DNA of 15,344 nt, taken from NCBI GenBank assembly GCA_026125925.1, contig JAHCKF010000036.1:1-15344 (forward strand), written 5' to 3'. Position 1 is the stretch's first letter. The number at the start of each line of letters is the position of its first letter. Position numbers and translations under genes: made by a program. The notes beneath the pieces are model-generated. The model made no database searches. It was not told the DNA's origin and saw only the letters and a list, made by a program, of their open reading frames with translations. The DNA comes from Pseudolabrys sp. Its GTDB lineage: Bacteria > Pseudomonadota > Alphaproteobacteria > Rhizobiales > Xanthobacteraceae. Positions 6,682-13,753 of this stretch are shown in pieces.

Positions 6682-8385
6682 TTGAGACGACGGGTTCTTG
6701 TCGGCGTGGCGCTGCTGGCCGCGCTTGGTGCCTCTTCTGCCGCGGCCGCTGCCGAGATCGAACCGCCGAAGGTGACGATCAGTCCGGTCGACTGGACTGC
6801 CGCTGCCGCCGCGCTCAAGGACGCCGGCGACGGCGGCGCCGCCGAGCAGTTCGCCCGGCTCAACGCCATCACCGCCAAGCGCTTCCCCGGCATCGATAAG
6901 AGCAGCGTGCCGGTGCTGGCGCCGTTCGACCTCGACGCCTTCAAAGCCGACGGCGCGGACACTGCCTCCGACAAGTATTTCGGGCCGTTCCATCCGACCA
7001 AATACTTCCTGCCCGGCCCTGCCGGCTTCACCGGCACTTACGCGCTCGACATCGGCGGCGGCCCGTTCAAGGTCAGCTACAAGAAAAAGCCGATCGAGAT
7101 CGAACTCACCGGCGCCGCCTTCACCTACGACCTCGACCCGCCGGACCTCCAGGAAGTCTTCCCGCCGAAGGACAAATCGCTTTCGACGCTCTATCCCGGC
7201 ATCCGGCGCATCCTGCGCGAAGCCCATGTGCGCTACGCCTTCGAGCGTTTCGGCGTACCCTATATCGTCTCGATCCAATGCTACGACACGCGCGTCTCGT
7301 CGAAGTATCTGTCGTGCCGCGAAGCCGATCCGATCGCCGAAGCCTTCCTCAAGAAGCTCGCCGTGGTCGGCGGCACGCCGCAGAAAATCGCCGAGCCGCA
7401 TCTCGACCTGACGCAGCCGACCGGGCCTTCGGACTTCACTTATTATGCGCCGGGCGATCTCATCCCGAACAGCGGCTACAAGAAATTGCCGGGCCGCGCT
7501 GACTATCACGTCTACGCGCTGATGCGCTTCCCGATCGCCGAAGCGCCGGCTTACGTGAAGTCGCAGAGCTTCATGCCGTGGGGCGACTGCTACCGCAGCG
7601 GCCATACCGGCCGGCTCGGCAAGAAAGATGCGCCCTATGCCTGCAAGGTCAACGGCCTGCCGCTGACCTTCAATGAATCGGCGGCGGTGAATTTCAGCTA
7701 TCCGTGGCGCGACAATTTCTGCGAGTTGCGCGACTTCCTCGTCGGCCAGTGCGCCGGCGGCCACGGCCATCAGGGCCAGGACATCAGGCCTTCCAACTGC
7801 GTCATGGACAATGTCGGCTCCGACCGCTGCGAGCCCTATCACCACACCGTTGCCGCGGTGCGCGATGGCCTGATCTGGCGCCTGCCCGGCAACCTGGCCG
7901 CCTATCTGGTGCTGAACAACACCAACGAGTTCGTGCGCTTTCGCTACCTGCACTTGAACCCGAAATTCATGGACGCCGACGGCCTCGTCACCGGCCGCGA
8001 GGTCAAGGAAGGCGAGATCATCGGCAAGGTCGCGACCTGGGGCGATTACGAGAGCGGCACCTCCTACCACCTGCACTTCAACATCCAGGTGGTGACCAAA
8101 TCCGGCTGGGTCTGGGTCAACCCTTACATGTCGCTCGTGCTGGCCTACGAGAAGCTGATCGGCGGCCGCGGCAAGGAACTCCACGAAGGCGATCCGGTGC
8201 CGCCGGTACCGGACAAACCGCCGGTGATCCTCAATCCCCCCGTCACCGCCGTCACCCCGGGCGGCACCAGGACCGAGATCGCCGTCCCGCCGAAAAAATC
8301 GGAGGCCAAGGCCGATCGCAAGAAGCCGCGCAAGAAACATCGCCGGCATCGCCGCCGCGGACCGCGCACCGAGACCGACGAATAG
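6682..8385 (+). CDS. Exported M23-family metallopeptidase with basic C-terminal tail
   Basis: A 567-residue secreted protein predicted to cut peptidoglycan peptides. The start is taken as TTG at 6682, because AAGGGG lies 6 bases upstream and translation then begins with a textbook signal peptide (MRRRVLVGVALLAALGASSAAAAA). An open frame reaches back into efp, but its product is not signal-like. A large N-terminal part (about 25-340) is unfamiliar to me. The M23 core follows: zinc motif HxGxD at H363-D367 and the HxH pair H463/H465 (YHLHFNIQV). Eight Cys (200, 212, 303, 321, 347, 357, 373, 383), six of them around the active site, suggest disulfides in the periplasm. After about residue 505 it turns proline-rich and then strongly basic (KKPRKKHRRHRRRGPR), possibly for binding anionic wall polymers or DNA. 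It is followed by a lytic transglycosylase. Confidence 0.85.
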   Translation: MRRRVLVGVALLAALGASSAAAAAEIEPPKVTISPVDWTAAAAALKDAGDGGAAEQFARLNAITAKRFPGIDKSSVPVLAPFDLDAFKADGADTASDKYFGPFHPTKYFLPGPAGFTGTYALDIGGGPFKVSYKKKPIEIELTGAAFTYDLDPPDLQEVFPPKDKSLSTLYPGIRRILREAHVRYAFERFGVPYIVSIQCYDTRVSSKYLSCREADPIAEAFLKKLAVVGGTPQKIAEPHLDLTQPTGPSDFTYYAPGDLIPNSGYKKLPGRADYHVYALMRFPIAEAPAYVKSQSFMPWGDCYRSGHTGRLGKKDAPYACKVNGLPLTFNESAAVNFSYPWRDNFCELRDFLVGQCAGGHGHQGQDIRPSNCVMDNVGSDRCEPYHHTVAAVRDGLIWRLPGNLAAYLVLNNTNEFVRFRYLHLNPKFMDADGLVTGREVKEGEIIGKVATWGDYESGTSYHLHFNIQVVTKSGWVWVNPYMSLVLAYEKLIGGRGKELHEGDPVPPVPDKPPVILNPPVTAVTPGGTRTEIAVPPKKSEAKADRKKPRKKHRRHRRRGPRTETDE

Positions 8386-8440
8386 TTCCACTCGCTGCGG
8401 TTGCGGGCTGCGGCATATCCGCGCCGATTGTGCGCGATGA

Positions 8441-8461
8441 GGCCGCAGCTAAACTGCGGCC
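8441..8461 (+). promoter_or_regulatory. Perfect hairpin touching the lytic transglycosylase start codon
   Basis: An 8-bp perfect stem GGCCGCAG/CTGCGGCC with loop CTAAA ends on the base just before the ATG at 8462. The only purine-rich ribosome-site candidate, GAGG at 8439-8442, is 19 bases from the ATG in linear distance and partly inside the 5' arm. Folding would bring it next to the start, or mask it. Confidence 0.5.
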
Positions 8462-9709
8462 ATGGCTCGATTCGACAACGGCCCCCCGCTCCTGCTGCAT
8501 CGCCGCGCCTTGTTGAGCGGTGCATTCGCGCTTGCCGGCGCGCTTGTCAGCGGTGATGCGGCCTTCGCGCAGTCGGCATCGTTTCAGCGCTGGGTCGAAC
8601 GCTTCCGCGCCGAAGCCGTGCGCCGCGGCGTGTCAGAGGCAACCTATGACCGCGTCATGGGCCATGTGAAGCCCGACACCGAAGTCTACGCCCTGCAACG
8701 GCGGCAGCCAGAGTTCACCGAGGCGATGTGGCAATACATCAATCGCCGCTGCTCGGACTGGCGCGTCACCACCGGCAAGCAGCGGGCAAAGGAGCACGCA
8801 GCCCTGCTGGCGCGGCTCGAGCGCGAATACGGGGTCGATCGCTATGTGCTGCTCGGGCTGTGGGGCATGGAGTCGTCGTTCGGCGACGTCATCGACAATC
8901 CGAAATACATGCGGCCCATCATCCCGGCGCTGGCGGCGCTGGCCTATGGCGAGCCGCGCCGGCGTCGGTACTGGGAAGCCGAACTGATCAACGCGCTCAA
9001 GATCGTCGATCGCGGCTGGGCGCGGCCCGACGCGATGATCGGCTCATGGGCCGGCGCCATGGGCCATACGCAGTGGATGCCCGAAGTCTGGCTGCGGATC
9101 GGCGTCGATTTCGATGGCGACGGCCGTATCAATCCGTTCGGCAAGCCCGACGACGCGCTGGCCGGCACGGCGCGTTATCTGGTCGAGCGCGGCAAGTGGC
9201 GGCGCGGCGAAATTTGGGGATGCGAGGTCACGGTGCCCTCCGGCGGCGAACGCTATGCCGACAACCGAACCATGCGCACCTACGCCACCTGGCACGGCCA
9301 CGGTTTCCGTCGGGCCGACGGCCAGGCGTTCCACCGGCCGAACGATCACGTGAAGCTGTGGATCCCGGTACGCGGCGGGCCGGCCTTCCTCGTCGGGCAA
9401 AACTTCCGCGCTGTCTATTCCTACAATCCGTCGGCGAGCTATTCGCTGGCGCTGGTGCATCTCGGCGATCTCATCCGCGGCAACGGCGATTTCCGCCAGC
9501 AATTCCCCGGCGGCGAGCGCATCCCGACCATCGACGAAATCAAGGAAATCCAAACCCGCCTCAACGCGCGAGGCTTCAAGACCGACGGCGTCGACGGCCG
9601 CACCGGCTCGGACACCGTGCGCGCCATTGGCGCCTTCCAGAAAAGCGTCGGCATGAAGCCGGATGGCTATGCCGGGCTCGAGGTGCTGCAAAGGCTAAGA
9701 CAACCGTAG
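8462..9709 (+). CDS. Lytic murein transglycosylase, MltB type (SLT_2) with peptidoglycan-binding domain
   Basis: A 415-residue exported enzyme that cleaves the glycan strand of peptidoglycan to 1,6-anhydro-muramyl ends. The N-terminus has a Tat-like signal (HRRALLSGAFALAGALVSG, cleavage likely after AFA near residue 36). The SLT_2 domain covers about 38-345. Its catalytic Glu is E137 in LWGMESSFG, and the downstream family signature GSWAGAMGHTQWMP is present. A PG_binding_1 domain fills residues about 354-413 (IQTRLNARGFKTDGVDG). The start at 8462 is kept because it gives the n-region before the twin Arg. It follows the M23 gene by 76 bases on the same strand, so the two may form a wall-remodelling unit. 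It converges on soxF, with a dispersed repeat between. Confidence 0.92.
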   Translation: MARFDNGPPLLLHRRALLSGAFALAGALVSGDAAFAQSASFQRWVERFRAEAVRRGVSEATYDRVMGHVKPDTEVYALQRRQPEFTEAMWQYINRRCSDWRVTTGKQRAKEHAALLARLEREYGVDRYVLLGLWGMESSFGDVIDNPKYMRPIIPALAALAYGEPRRRRYWEAELINALKIVDRGWARPDAMIGSWAGAMGHTQWMPEVWLRIGVDFDGDGRINPFGKPDDALAGTARYLVERGKWRRGEIWGCEVTVPSGGERYADNRTMRTYATWHGHGFRRADGQAFHRPNDHVKLWIPVRGGPAFLVGQNFRAVYSYNPSASYSLALVHLGDLIRGNGDFRQQFPGGERIPTIDEIKEIQTRLNARGFKTDGVDGRTGSDTVRAIGAFQKSVGMKPDGYAGLEVLQRLRQP

Positions 9710-9710
9710 C

Positions 9711-9818
9711 CCGTCATTCCGGGGCACGGCCGGAGGCCGTGAGCCCGGAATCCAGAAGCCGGCTCGGAGTACCTGACTGGAGTCCGGGTTCGCGCCTATC
9801 GGCGCGCCCCGGAATGAC
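9711..9818. repeat. Dispersed palindromic repeat between the convergent transglycosylase and soxF genes
   Basis: A 108-bp element with perfect 13-bp terminal inverted repeats, GTCATTCCGGGGC at 9713-9725 and GCCCCGGAATGAC at 9806-9818. Internal stems include CACGGCC/GGCCGTG around GGA, a longer imperfect pair (GAGCCCGGA with TCCGGGTT), and GCGCC/GGCGC around TATC, giving a cloverleaf-like fold. It fills the whole gap between two convergent genes and may work as a shared transcript end. Similar GTCATTCCGGGGC-edged repeats are common between genes in rhizobial genomes. No coding capacity. Confidence 0.85.
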
Positions 9819-9826
9819 CAATCAGA

Positions 9827-11104
9827 TCAGCCGAAAACATCCGCCGTGATGCCGGCGTACCAGTCGACCGACTCCTTGTAGTTCTGCTTGCGCAGCTCGG
9901 CCGCCTCGCCTTTCTGGCTGACGAAGCTGTTGCTGGCCTTGATGACGCCGTCCTGGGCCTCGTAGCTGGCGCCGACCTTGATGTTATCGTCGGGCGCGAT
10001 CAGGCTCCAGCAGGTGTTCGAATAACGCGCCGGGAAAGCGCGCGACTGCGTCAGCTCGGCTCGGATATTCATCGCCGCCACCTTGGCCTGGCTGTTGGCG
10101 GCAAAGGCCGACTTCGGCATCTCGCCGGCAATTGAGGCATCGCCGACGACGTAGATGTTCGGATCGACGGTCGACTTCATCGAGCCGGCGTCGATCGGGC
10201 AGTAGCCGGTGTTGTTCACCAGCGCCGCGTCGCGCGCGATCTTGCCGGCCATCTGCGCCGGAATGACGTTCACCAGCGCCGCCTTGTAGTCGGCAAGGTC
10301 GGTCTTGACCTCGCCGGTCTTGGCATCGACGCCCTTGATGCCGCCATGCATTTTCGGGTCCTGCCACTCGATCATGCCGGGATAGTGCGTTTCCCAGCCC
10401 TCGGCGAACACCCCTTGCTTGGAGAAGGTCGGCTTGGGATCGAGGATGACGATGCGCGACTTGGTGTGGCCCTTCGACTTGAGCACATGCGCGAACATCG
10501 AGGCGCGCTCGTAAGGCCCCGGCGGACAGCGATACGGGTTCGGCGGCGCGATCATGACGATCTGATCGCCGTCCTGGAGCGCGTTGAGCTTGCTGACCAG
10601 AAGCTGGGTCTGCGGCCCCGGCTTCCAGGCGTGCGGCATGATCTCGGCGGCGGCTTCCGAATACCCCGGCACGGAATCGAACTTGAGATCGATGCCGGGC
10701 GCGACCAGTAGCCGGTCATAGCCGATGCGGCTGCCGCCTTCGATCGCCACCTCCTTCTTGTCGCGATCGATCGCCGACGCCAAGGCGTGAACGACGGTGA
10801 CGCCGGACTGGCGCACCTTGTCGTAATTGTGGGTCAGCGAATTGTAGTCGCGGAAACCGCCAACATAGAGGTTGGAGAAGAAACAGGTGGTGAAGGTCTT
10901 CGACGGTTCGATCAGCGTCACGTCGATCGCGCCGTTCGACTCTTTGGCGATATAGCGCGCGGCGGTGGCGCCGCCGGGGCCGCCGCCGATCACCACCACG
11001 CGCGGCTTGCCTTGCGCGAAAGCGGGCGCCGCCAGCGGCAGCGCCATGGCGGCCATCGATGCGCCGGCAAACAGGCCGAACTTGCGACGTGTCATGTCAG
11101 TCAT
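9827..11104 (-). CDS. soxF: Flavocytochrome c sulfide dehydrogenase flavoprotein subunit (FccB-like SoxF)
   Basis: A 425-residue periplasmic flavoprotein, partner of the adjacent cytochrome, that oxidises sulfide to sulfur or polysulfide. It starts with a Tat signal (TRRKFGLFAG, cleavage near AFA-Q31). FAD-binding GGGPGG is at 40-45, and the second FAD motif IYVVGDAS lies near 317-324. C74 in TTCFFSN corresponds to the covalent flavin Cys of Allochromatium FccB. C193 (RCPPGPYER) and C365 (NTCWSL) correspond to its redox disulfide. Correspondences are from spacing and motif memory. C302 is additional. The start is ATG 11104, with AGGGGGTGG just upstream. The frame stays open to 11494 but that stretch is the soxE gene in another frame. 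It lies 14 bases after soxE, and both are last in the sox operon. Confidence 0.92.
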   Translation of the reverse strand: MTDMTRRKFGLFAGASMAAMALPLAAPAFAQGKPRVVVIGGGPGGATAARYIAKESNGAIDVTLIEPSKTFTTCFFSNLYVGGFRDYNSLTHNYDKVRQSGVTVVHALASAIDRDKKEVAIEGGSRIGYDRLLVAPGIDLKFDSVPGYSEAAAEIMPHAWKPGPQTQLLVSKLNALQDGDQIVMIAPPNPYRCPPGPYERASMFAHVLKSKGHTKSRIVILDPKPTFSKQGVFAEGWETHYPGMIEWQDPKMHGGIKGVDAKTGEVKTDLADYKAALVNVIPAQMAGKIARDAALVNNTGYCPIDAGSMKSTVDPNIYVVGDASIAGEMPKSAFAANSQAKVAAMNIRAELTQSRAFPARYSNTCWSLIAPDDNIKVGASYEAQDGVIKASNSFVSQKGEAAELRKQNYKESVDWYAGITADVFG

Positions 11105-11118
11105 AGTCCACCCCCTCA

Positions 11119-11451
11119 TTATTGCGGCCTGGCGGCCGCGAAATAGGCAGCGAGCGCTGCGATGTCGTCGTCGTGCAGCCGGCCGGCGATGTTCTGCATG
11201 ACTGGGTTGGGCAGCGATCCCGAGCGATAAGCCTTGAGCACTTCGATGAAATGCGCCTGATCGAGACCGTGAATAACGGGAATAGCGCTGTCCGCCTTGG
11301 CGGCGCCATGGCAGGTCGTGCATTCCGACGACAGATAACGGCCGAGTTCGATATCGGCGGCCGAAGCGGCGCTCATCAGAACAATGCCGATCGCGCCGCC
11401 CAACGCTCCTGTTACGATCGCGCGATAGTGCTCGTGCGCGGCACGACGCAT
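11119..11451 (-). CDS. soxE: Monoheme cytochrome c, FccA-like / SoxE subunit
   Basis: A 110-residue exported class I cytochrome c. The signal segment is at residues 10-32 (ends SAASAAD). The heme site is C44-T-T-C47-H48, and the likely axial Met is M85 in NPVMQNIAG. It would take electrons from the SoxF flavin and pass them to the respiratory chain. Start 11451 is chosen because GGGAGG stands about 7 bases upstream. The frame is open to 11655, but those residues overlap soxD and are not signal-like. SoxE of Paracoccus and FccA of Allochromatium are diheme, whereas this one has one site, as in Chlorobium FccA. Order and spacing (14 bases before soxF) support the pairing. The symbol rests on position as much as on sequence. 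Confidence 0.82.
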   Translation of the reverse strand: MRRAAHEHYRAIVTGALGGAIGIVLMSAASAADIELGRYLSSECTTCHGAAKADSAIPVIHGLDQAHFIEVLKAYRSGSLPNPVMQNIAGRLHDDDIAALAAYFAAARPQ

Positions 11452-11479
11452 CGCCTCGCCTCCCGGTCGCGTCGAGCTT

Positions 11480-11497
11480 GGCATGGCGCGCCATGCC
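11480..11497. promoter_or_regulatory. Perfect 18-bp palindrome between soxD and soxE
   Basis: GGCATGGCG followed directly by its reverse complement CGCCATGCC, centred on the 8-base GGCGCGCC. As RNA it can form a 7-bp stem with a CGCG loop, about 30 bases ahead of the soxE start. It could be a protein-binding site or an mRNA processing/stability structure. Function unknown. Confidence 0.5.
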
Positions 11498-11552
11498 GCC
11501 CTATTTCTTCTTGCTTGCCGCGCCCCGACAAAACGTCGCAGCGAATGGTATT

Positions 11553-12212
11553 CTATTCGACGCCGCTTTTGCGCGCAGTTGTGTCGTCCGGCGTGACGTC
11601 GATGACAGAAGCATGCCCCGTGATCTTCACCGGCGGCCGGCAATCCTTCATGCACGGGTTCTTGTTCCAGAACGCCTTCTCGGTCGTGTCGCGATCGTCG
11701 TCGTAGAAGCCGTCGGCGTTCGGCATCTTCACCTGGCTCCAGGTTTCCTTCGACAGCACGAACTTGTCGTCGACGATGTCATTGAGGTTCAGCACGAAGG
11801 CGACGATGGCGTAGAGCTCGTCATTGGTCAGCGACTGCGCGTCGCCGAACGGCATGGCACGGCGCACGTAATCGAATACGCTCGAGGCGTACGGGAAATA
11901 CGAGCCGACGGTCTTGACCGGATCGTGCGTCGCCAACGTGCCCTTGCCCTGCGCGAGCTGCGGCCAGCGCCCGGCGCTTTCGCCGAATTCGCCGTGGCAG
12001 GCGGCGCAGCGCTCCAGGTACAGCGTCTCACCGGTTTTCACCGAGCCCTTGCCCTGCGGCAGTCCCTGCCCATCCGGCCGCACGTCGATGTCCCAGCCGG
12101 CAATTTGCGCCGCCGTTGCCGGGGTGCCGATGTTGTAGTTCTGCGGCTTGGCGGATTGCGCGAAGGCCACCGACGTAACCGCTAAAAACCCGCAAATGGC
12201 CAAACCCGTCAT
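11553..12212 (-). CDS. soxD: SoxD-type cytochrome c, single-heme form
   Basis: A 219-residue exported cytochrome c, electron acceptor of the SoxC sulfane dehydrogenase. After a signal stretch (cleaved near AFA-Q19) come the SoxD hallmark region NIGTPATAAQIAGWDIDVRP (27-46), the heme site C69-A-A-C72-H73, a likely axial Met M120 in RRAMPFG, and LNLNDIV (141-147). It ends with a Cys pair (C187, C191) and no second CxxCH, unlike the diheme Paracoccus SoxD of about 380 residues. The start ATG at 12212 falls inside a dispersed repeat (12206-12321). The n-region (MTGLAICGFL) lacks the usual Lys/Arg and no ribosome site is properly spaced. The frame is open farther upstream, but only through repeat sequence. 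Confidence 0.87.
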   Translation of the reverse strand: MTGLAICGFLAVTSVAFAQSAKPQNYNIGTPATAAQIAGWDIDVRPDGQGLPQGKGSVKTGETLYLERCAACHGEFGESAGRWPQLAQGKGTLATHDPVKTVGSYFPYASSVFDYVRRAMPFGDAQSLTNDELYAIVAFVLNLNDIVDDKFVLSKETWSQVKMPNADGFYDDDRDTTEKAFWNKNPCMKDCRPPVKITGHASVIDVTPDDTTARKSGVE

Positions 12213-12321
12213 CCTGAGGTGGCTTCGCGAAGCGAAGCCCTCGAAGGATGAGCGGCCAATAGCCGCGATGCCCGGGCCGTCGTCCTTCGAGGCTCGCTGC
12301 GCTCGCTCCTCAGGATGACGG
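12206..12321. repeat. Dispersed palindromic repeat between soxC and soxD
   Basis: A 116-bp element with perfect 14-bp terminal inverted repeats: CCGTCATCCTGAGG at 12206-12219 and CCTCAGGATGACGG at 12308-12321. Internal stems: GGCTTCGC/GCGAAGCC around GAA (12221-12239), CCTCGAAGGA/TCCTTCGAGG (12239-12248 with 12283-12292), and GCGGC/GCCGC around CAATA. It folds like a cloverleaf. It fills the soxC-soxD gap, ends 12 bases from the soxC stop, and its other end supplies the soxD start codon. Confidence 0.88.
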
Positions 12322-12333
12322 ATCAAACTCTGC

Positions 12334-13596
12334 TCAACCCACCTCGACATTTTCGACCTCCCCGCTCGCTTTGACCGACCAGGTCTGAATGCCGTTGTTG
12401 TGATAGATCGAATTGACGCCACGGATGGCGCGCAGCGCGTCCTTGGTCGGCTGCACGTAGCCGGTCTCGTCCATGGCGCGCGATTGCAGCAGCAGCGCCT
12501 CGCCGTTCCATTCGGTCTCGACGTAGAAACGCACCAGCGACTTGTCGAGCACCGGACCGTCGATCTTCGCCGTTTGCCAGTTGCGGCCGCCATCGAGCGA
12601 AACATCGACGCGCGCGACCTTGCCGCGGCCCGACCAGGCCAGCCCCGAGATCACCAGGAAGCCCTTGTTCTTGATTGGCGCCTGCGGCGACGGCGACGTG
12701 ATCACGGACTTAGCGTCCATCACGAAGGTGAATTTGCGCGCTTTGCCGCTCGGCATCAGGTCGGTGTATTTCGACGTCTCTTCGCGCGTGTACCAGGGCT
12801 GGTCGCCGACTTCGATTCGGCGCAGCCACTTGATCCAGATGTTGCCCTGCCAGCCCGGCACGACGAGGCGGACCGGATAGCCCTGCTCCGGACGCAGCAT
12901 CTCGCCATTCATGCGGTAGGCGACGAGGCAATCGTCGAGCGCCTTCTCCAGCGGCAGCGAGCGGTCGAGGCCGGAGGAATCGCCGCCCTCGACCAGCAGC
13001 CATTTGCCGTTCGCCTTCACGCCGGCCTGCTCCAGCAGCAGTTTCAGCGGCACGCCCGTGTACATGACGCTATGGATCATGCCGTGGGTGTACTGGCAGC
13101 CATTGAGCTGCGCGCCGCGCCACTCCATGCCGGAATTGGCGGCGCATTCGAGGAAGTAAATGCGGTTGACGCGCGGCAGCCGCTTGAGATCCTCCAGCGT
13201 GAAGATCAGCGGCTTGTCGACGAGACCGTGGATCATCAGCCGATAGTCGTGCGGATCGACTTCGGCGATGCCGCCGTGGTGACGCTCGAAGCACAGGCCG
13301 TTCGGCGTGATGATGCCGTCGAGTTCATGCAGCGGCGTGAAACTGACCGATGACTCGCGGCTTGCGGTCAGCCACTGCACGTCACGGCGAATGACGTCCT
13401 TCTCGAATTTGGAGGGCTGACCATAGGGCCGCACCGCGACGCCATCGCCCAAGGTCCTGCTCCAGGGCGCCACGTTCGGCGGCAGATTGGCATCGTCCGC
13501 GCGCGCGGCACCGGCAGCACCGGCCGCGACAAGTCCGGCAGCTCCGGTCAGGAATCGCCGCCGCGATGGACGCGGCGCGTCGGATTTGTTGGTCAT
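12334..13596 (-). CDS. soxC: Sulfane dehydrogenase molybdenum subunit SoxC
   Basis: A 420-residue molybdopterin protein of the sulfite oxidase fold, exported by Tat (SRRRFLTGAAG, residues 11-21). With SoxD it oxidises the sulfane sulfur left on SoxY after SoxB. The Mo-ligand Cys is C151 in YFLECAANSGMEW. SoxC-typical runs follow (TREETSKYTDLMP, DAKSVITSPSPQAP, DETGYVQPT, GVNSIYHNNGIQTW), which separate it from sulfite dehydrogenase SorA. Two Mets are possible, at 13602 and 13596. GGGAGG abuts the first and stands 6 bases before the second, so 13596 is preferred. It is followed by soxD across a dispersed repeat and preceded by soxB with a 157-base gap that may hold a promoter. Confidence 0.94.
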   Translation of the reverse strand: MTNKSDAPRPSRRRFLTGAAGLVAAGAAGAARADDANLPPNVAPWSRTLGDGVAVRPYGQPSKFEKDVIRRDVQWLTASRESSVSFTPLHELDGIITPNGLCFERHHGGIAEVDPHDYRLMIHGLVDKPLIFTLEDLKRLPRVNRIYFLECAANSGMEWRGAQLNGCQYTHGMIHSVMYTGVPLKLLLEQAGVKANGKWLLVEGGDSSGLDRSLPLEKALDDCLVAYRMNGEMLRPEQGYPVRLVVPGWQGNIWIKWLRRIEVGDQPWYTREETSKYTDLMPSGKARKFTFVMDAKSVITSPSPQAPIKNKGFLVISGLAWSGRGKVARVDVSLDGGRNWQTAKIDGPVLDKSLVRFYVETEWNGEALLLQSRAMDETGYVQPTKDALRAIRGVNSIYHNNGIQTWSVKASGEVENVEVG

Positions 13597-13659
13597 CGCC
13601 ATCCTCCCGCAGGACGGCCGTTAAGTGCGGCCGCTCCCGTTTACATCGGCCTACTTATC

Positions 13660-13679
13660 ATATTCCTTTTGGTGAATGT
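13660..13679. promoter_or_regulatory. Operator-like inverted repeat upstream of soxC
   Basis: ATATTC (13660-13665) and GAATGT (13674-13679) form arms with one mismatch, 8 bp apart, in an AT-rich island unusual for this GC-rich window and about 65 bases ahead of the soxC start. The size and AT-rich arms recall ArsR-family operators. SoxR, the repressor of sox operons, is of that family. Assignment is inference. Confidence 0.35.
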
Positions 13680-13753
13680 AAAGAAATCTTCTCGTTCCCC
13701 ACGATATTGAGGAACCATTCTACCGCCAGGCCGGAGAAAAGAGCATAAGCGTT

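Noticed and set aside
5961..7037. 358-codon minus-strand frame across efp and the M23 gene
   Set aside because: Crosses two well-supported plus-strand genes and their leader. Low-complexity shadow.
6625..8391. Long open frame (588 codons) antisense to the M23 gene
   Set aside because: Arises from GC-rich codon bias opposite a real gene. It has no recognisable domain or signal, and the plus strand has M23 catalytic motifs.
11105..11494. N-terminal extension of SoxF by 130 residues
   Set aside because: Overlaps all of soxE in another frame. The Tat signal and ribosome site fix the start at 11104.
4705..12321. CRISPR-like array or insertion sequence from the repeated elements
   Set aside because: Each repeat is a single palindromic element of a different sequence, without regular spacers, transposase or target duplication visible.
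12213..12605. N-terminal extension of SoxD through the repeat into soxC
   Set aside because: The added residues are translated repeat and out-of-frame soxC, and would bury the signal peptide inside the protein.
12400..13353. 317-codon plus-strand frame opposite soxC
   Set aside because: Shadow of soxC. SoxC motifs are unmistakable on minus and the plus product has no recognisable features.
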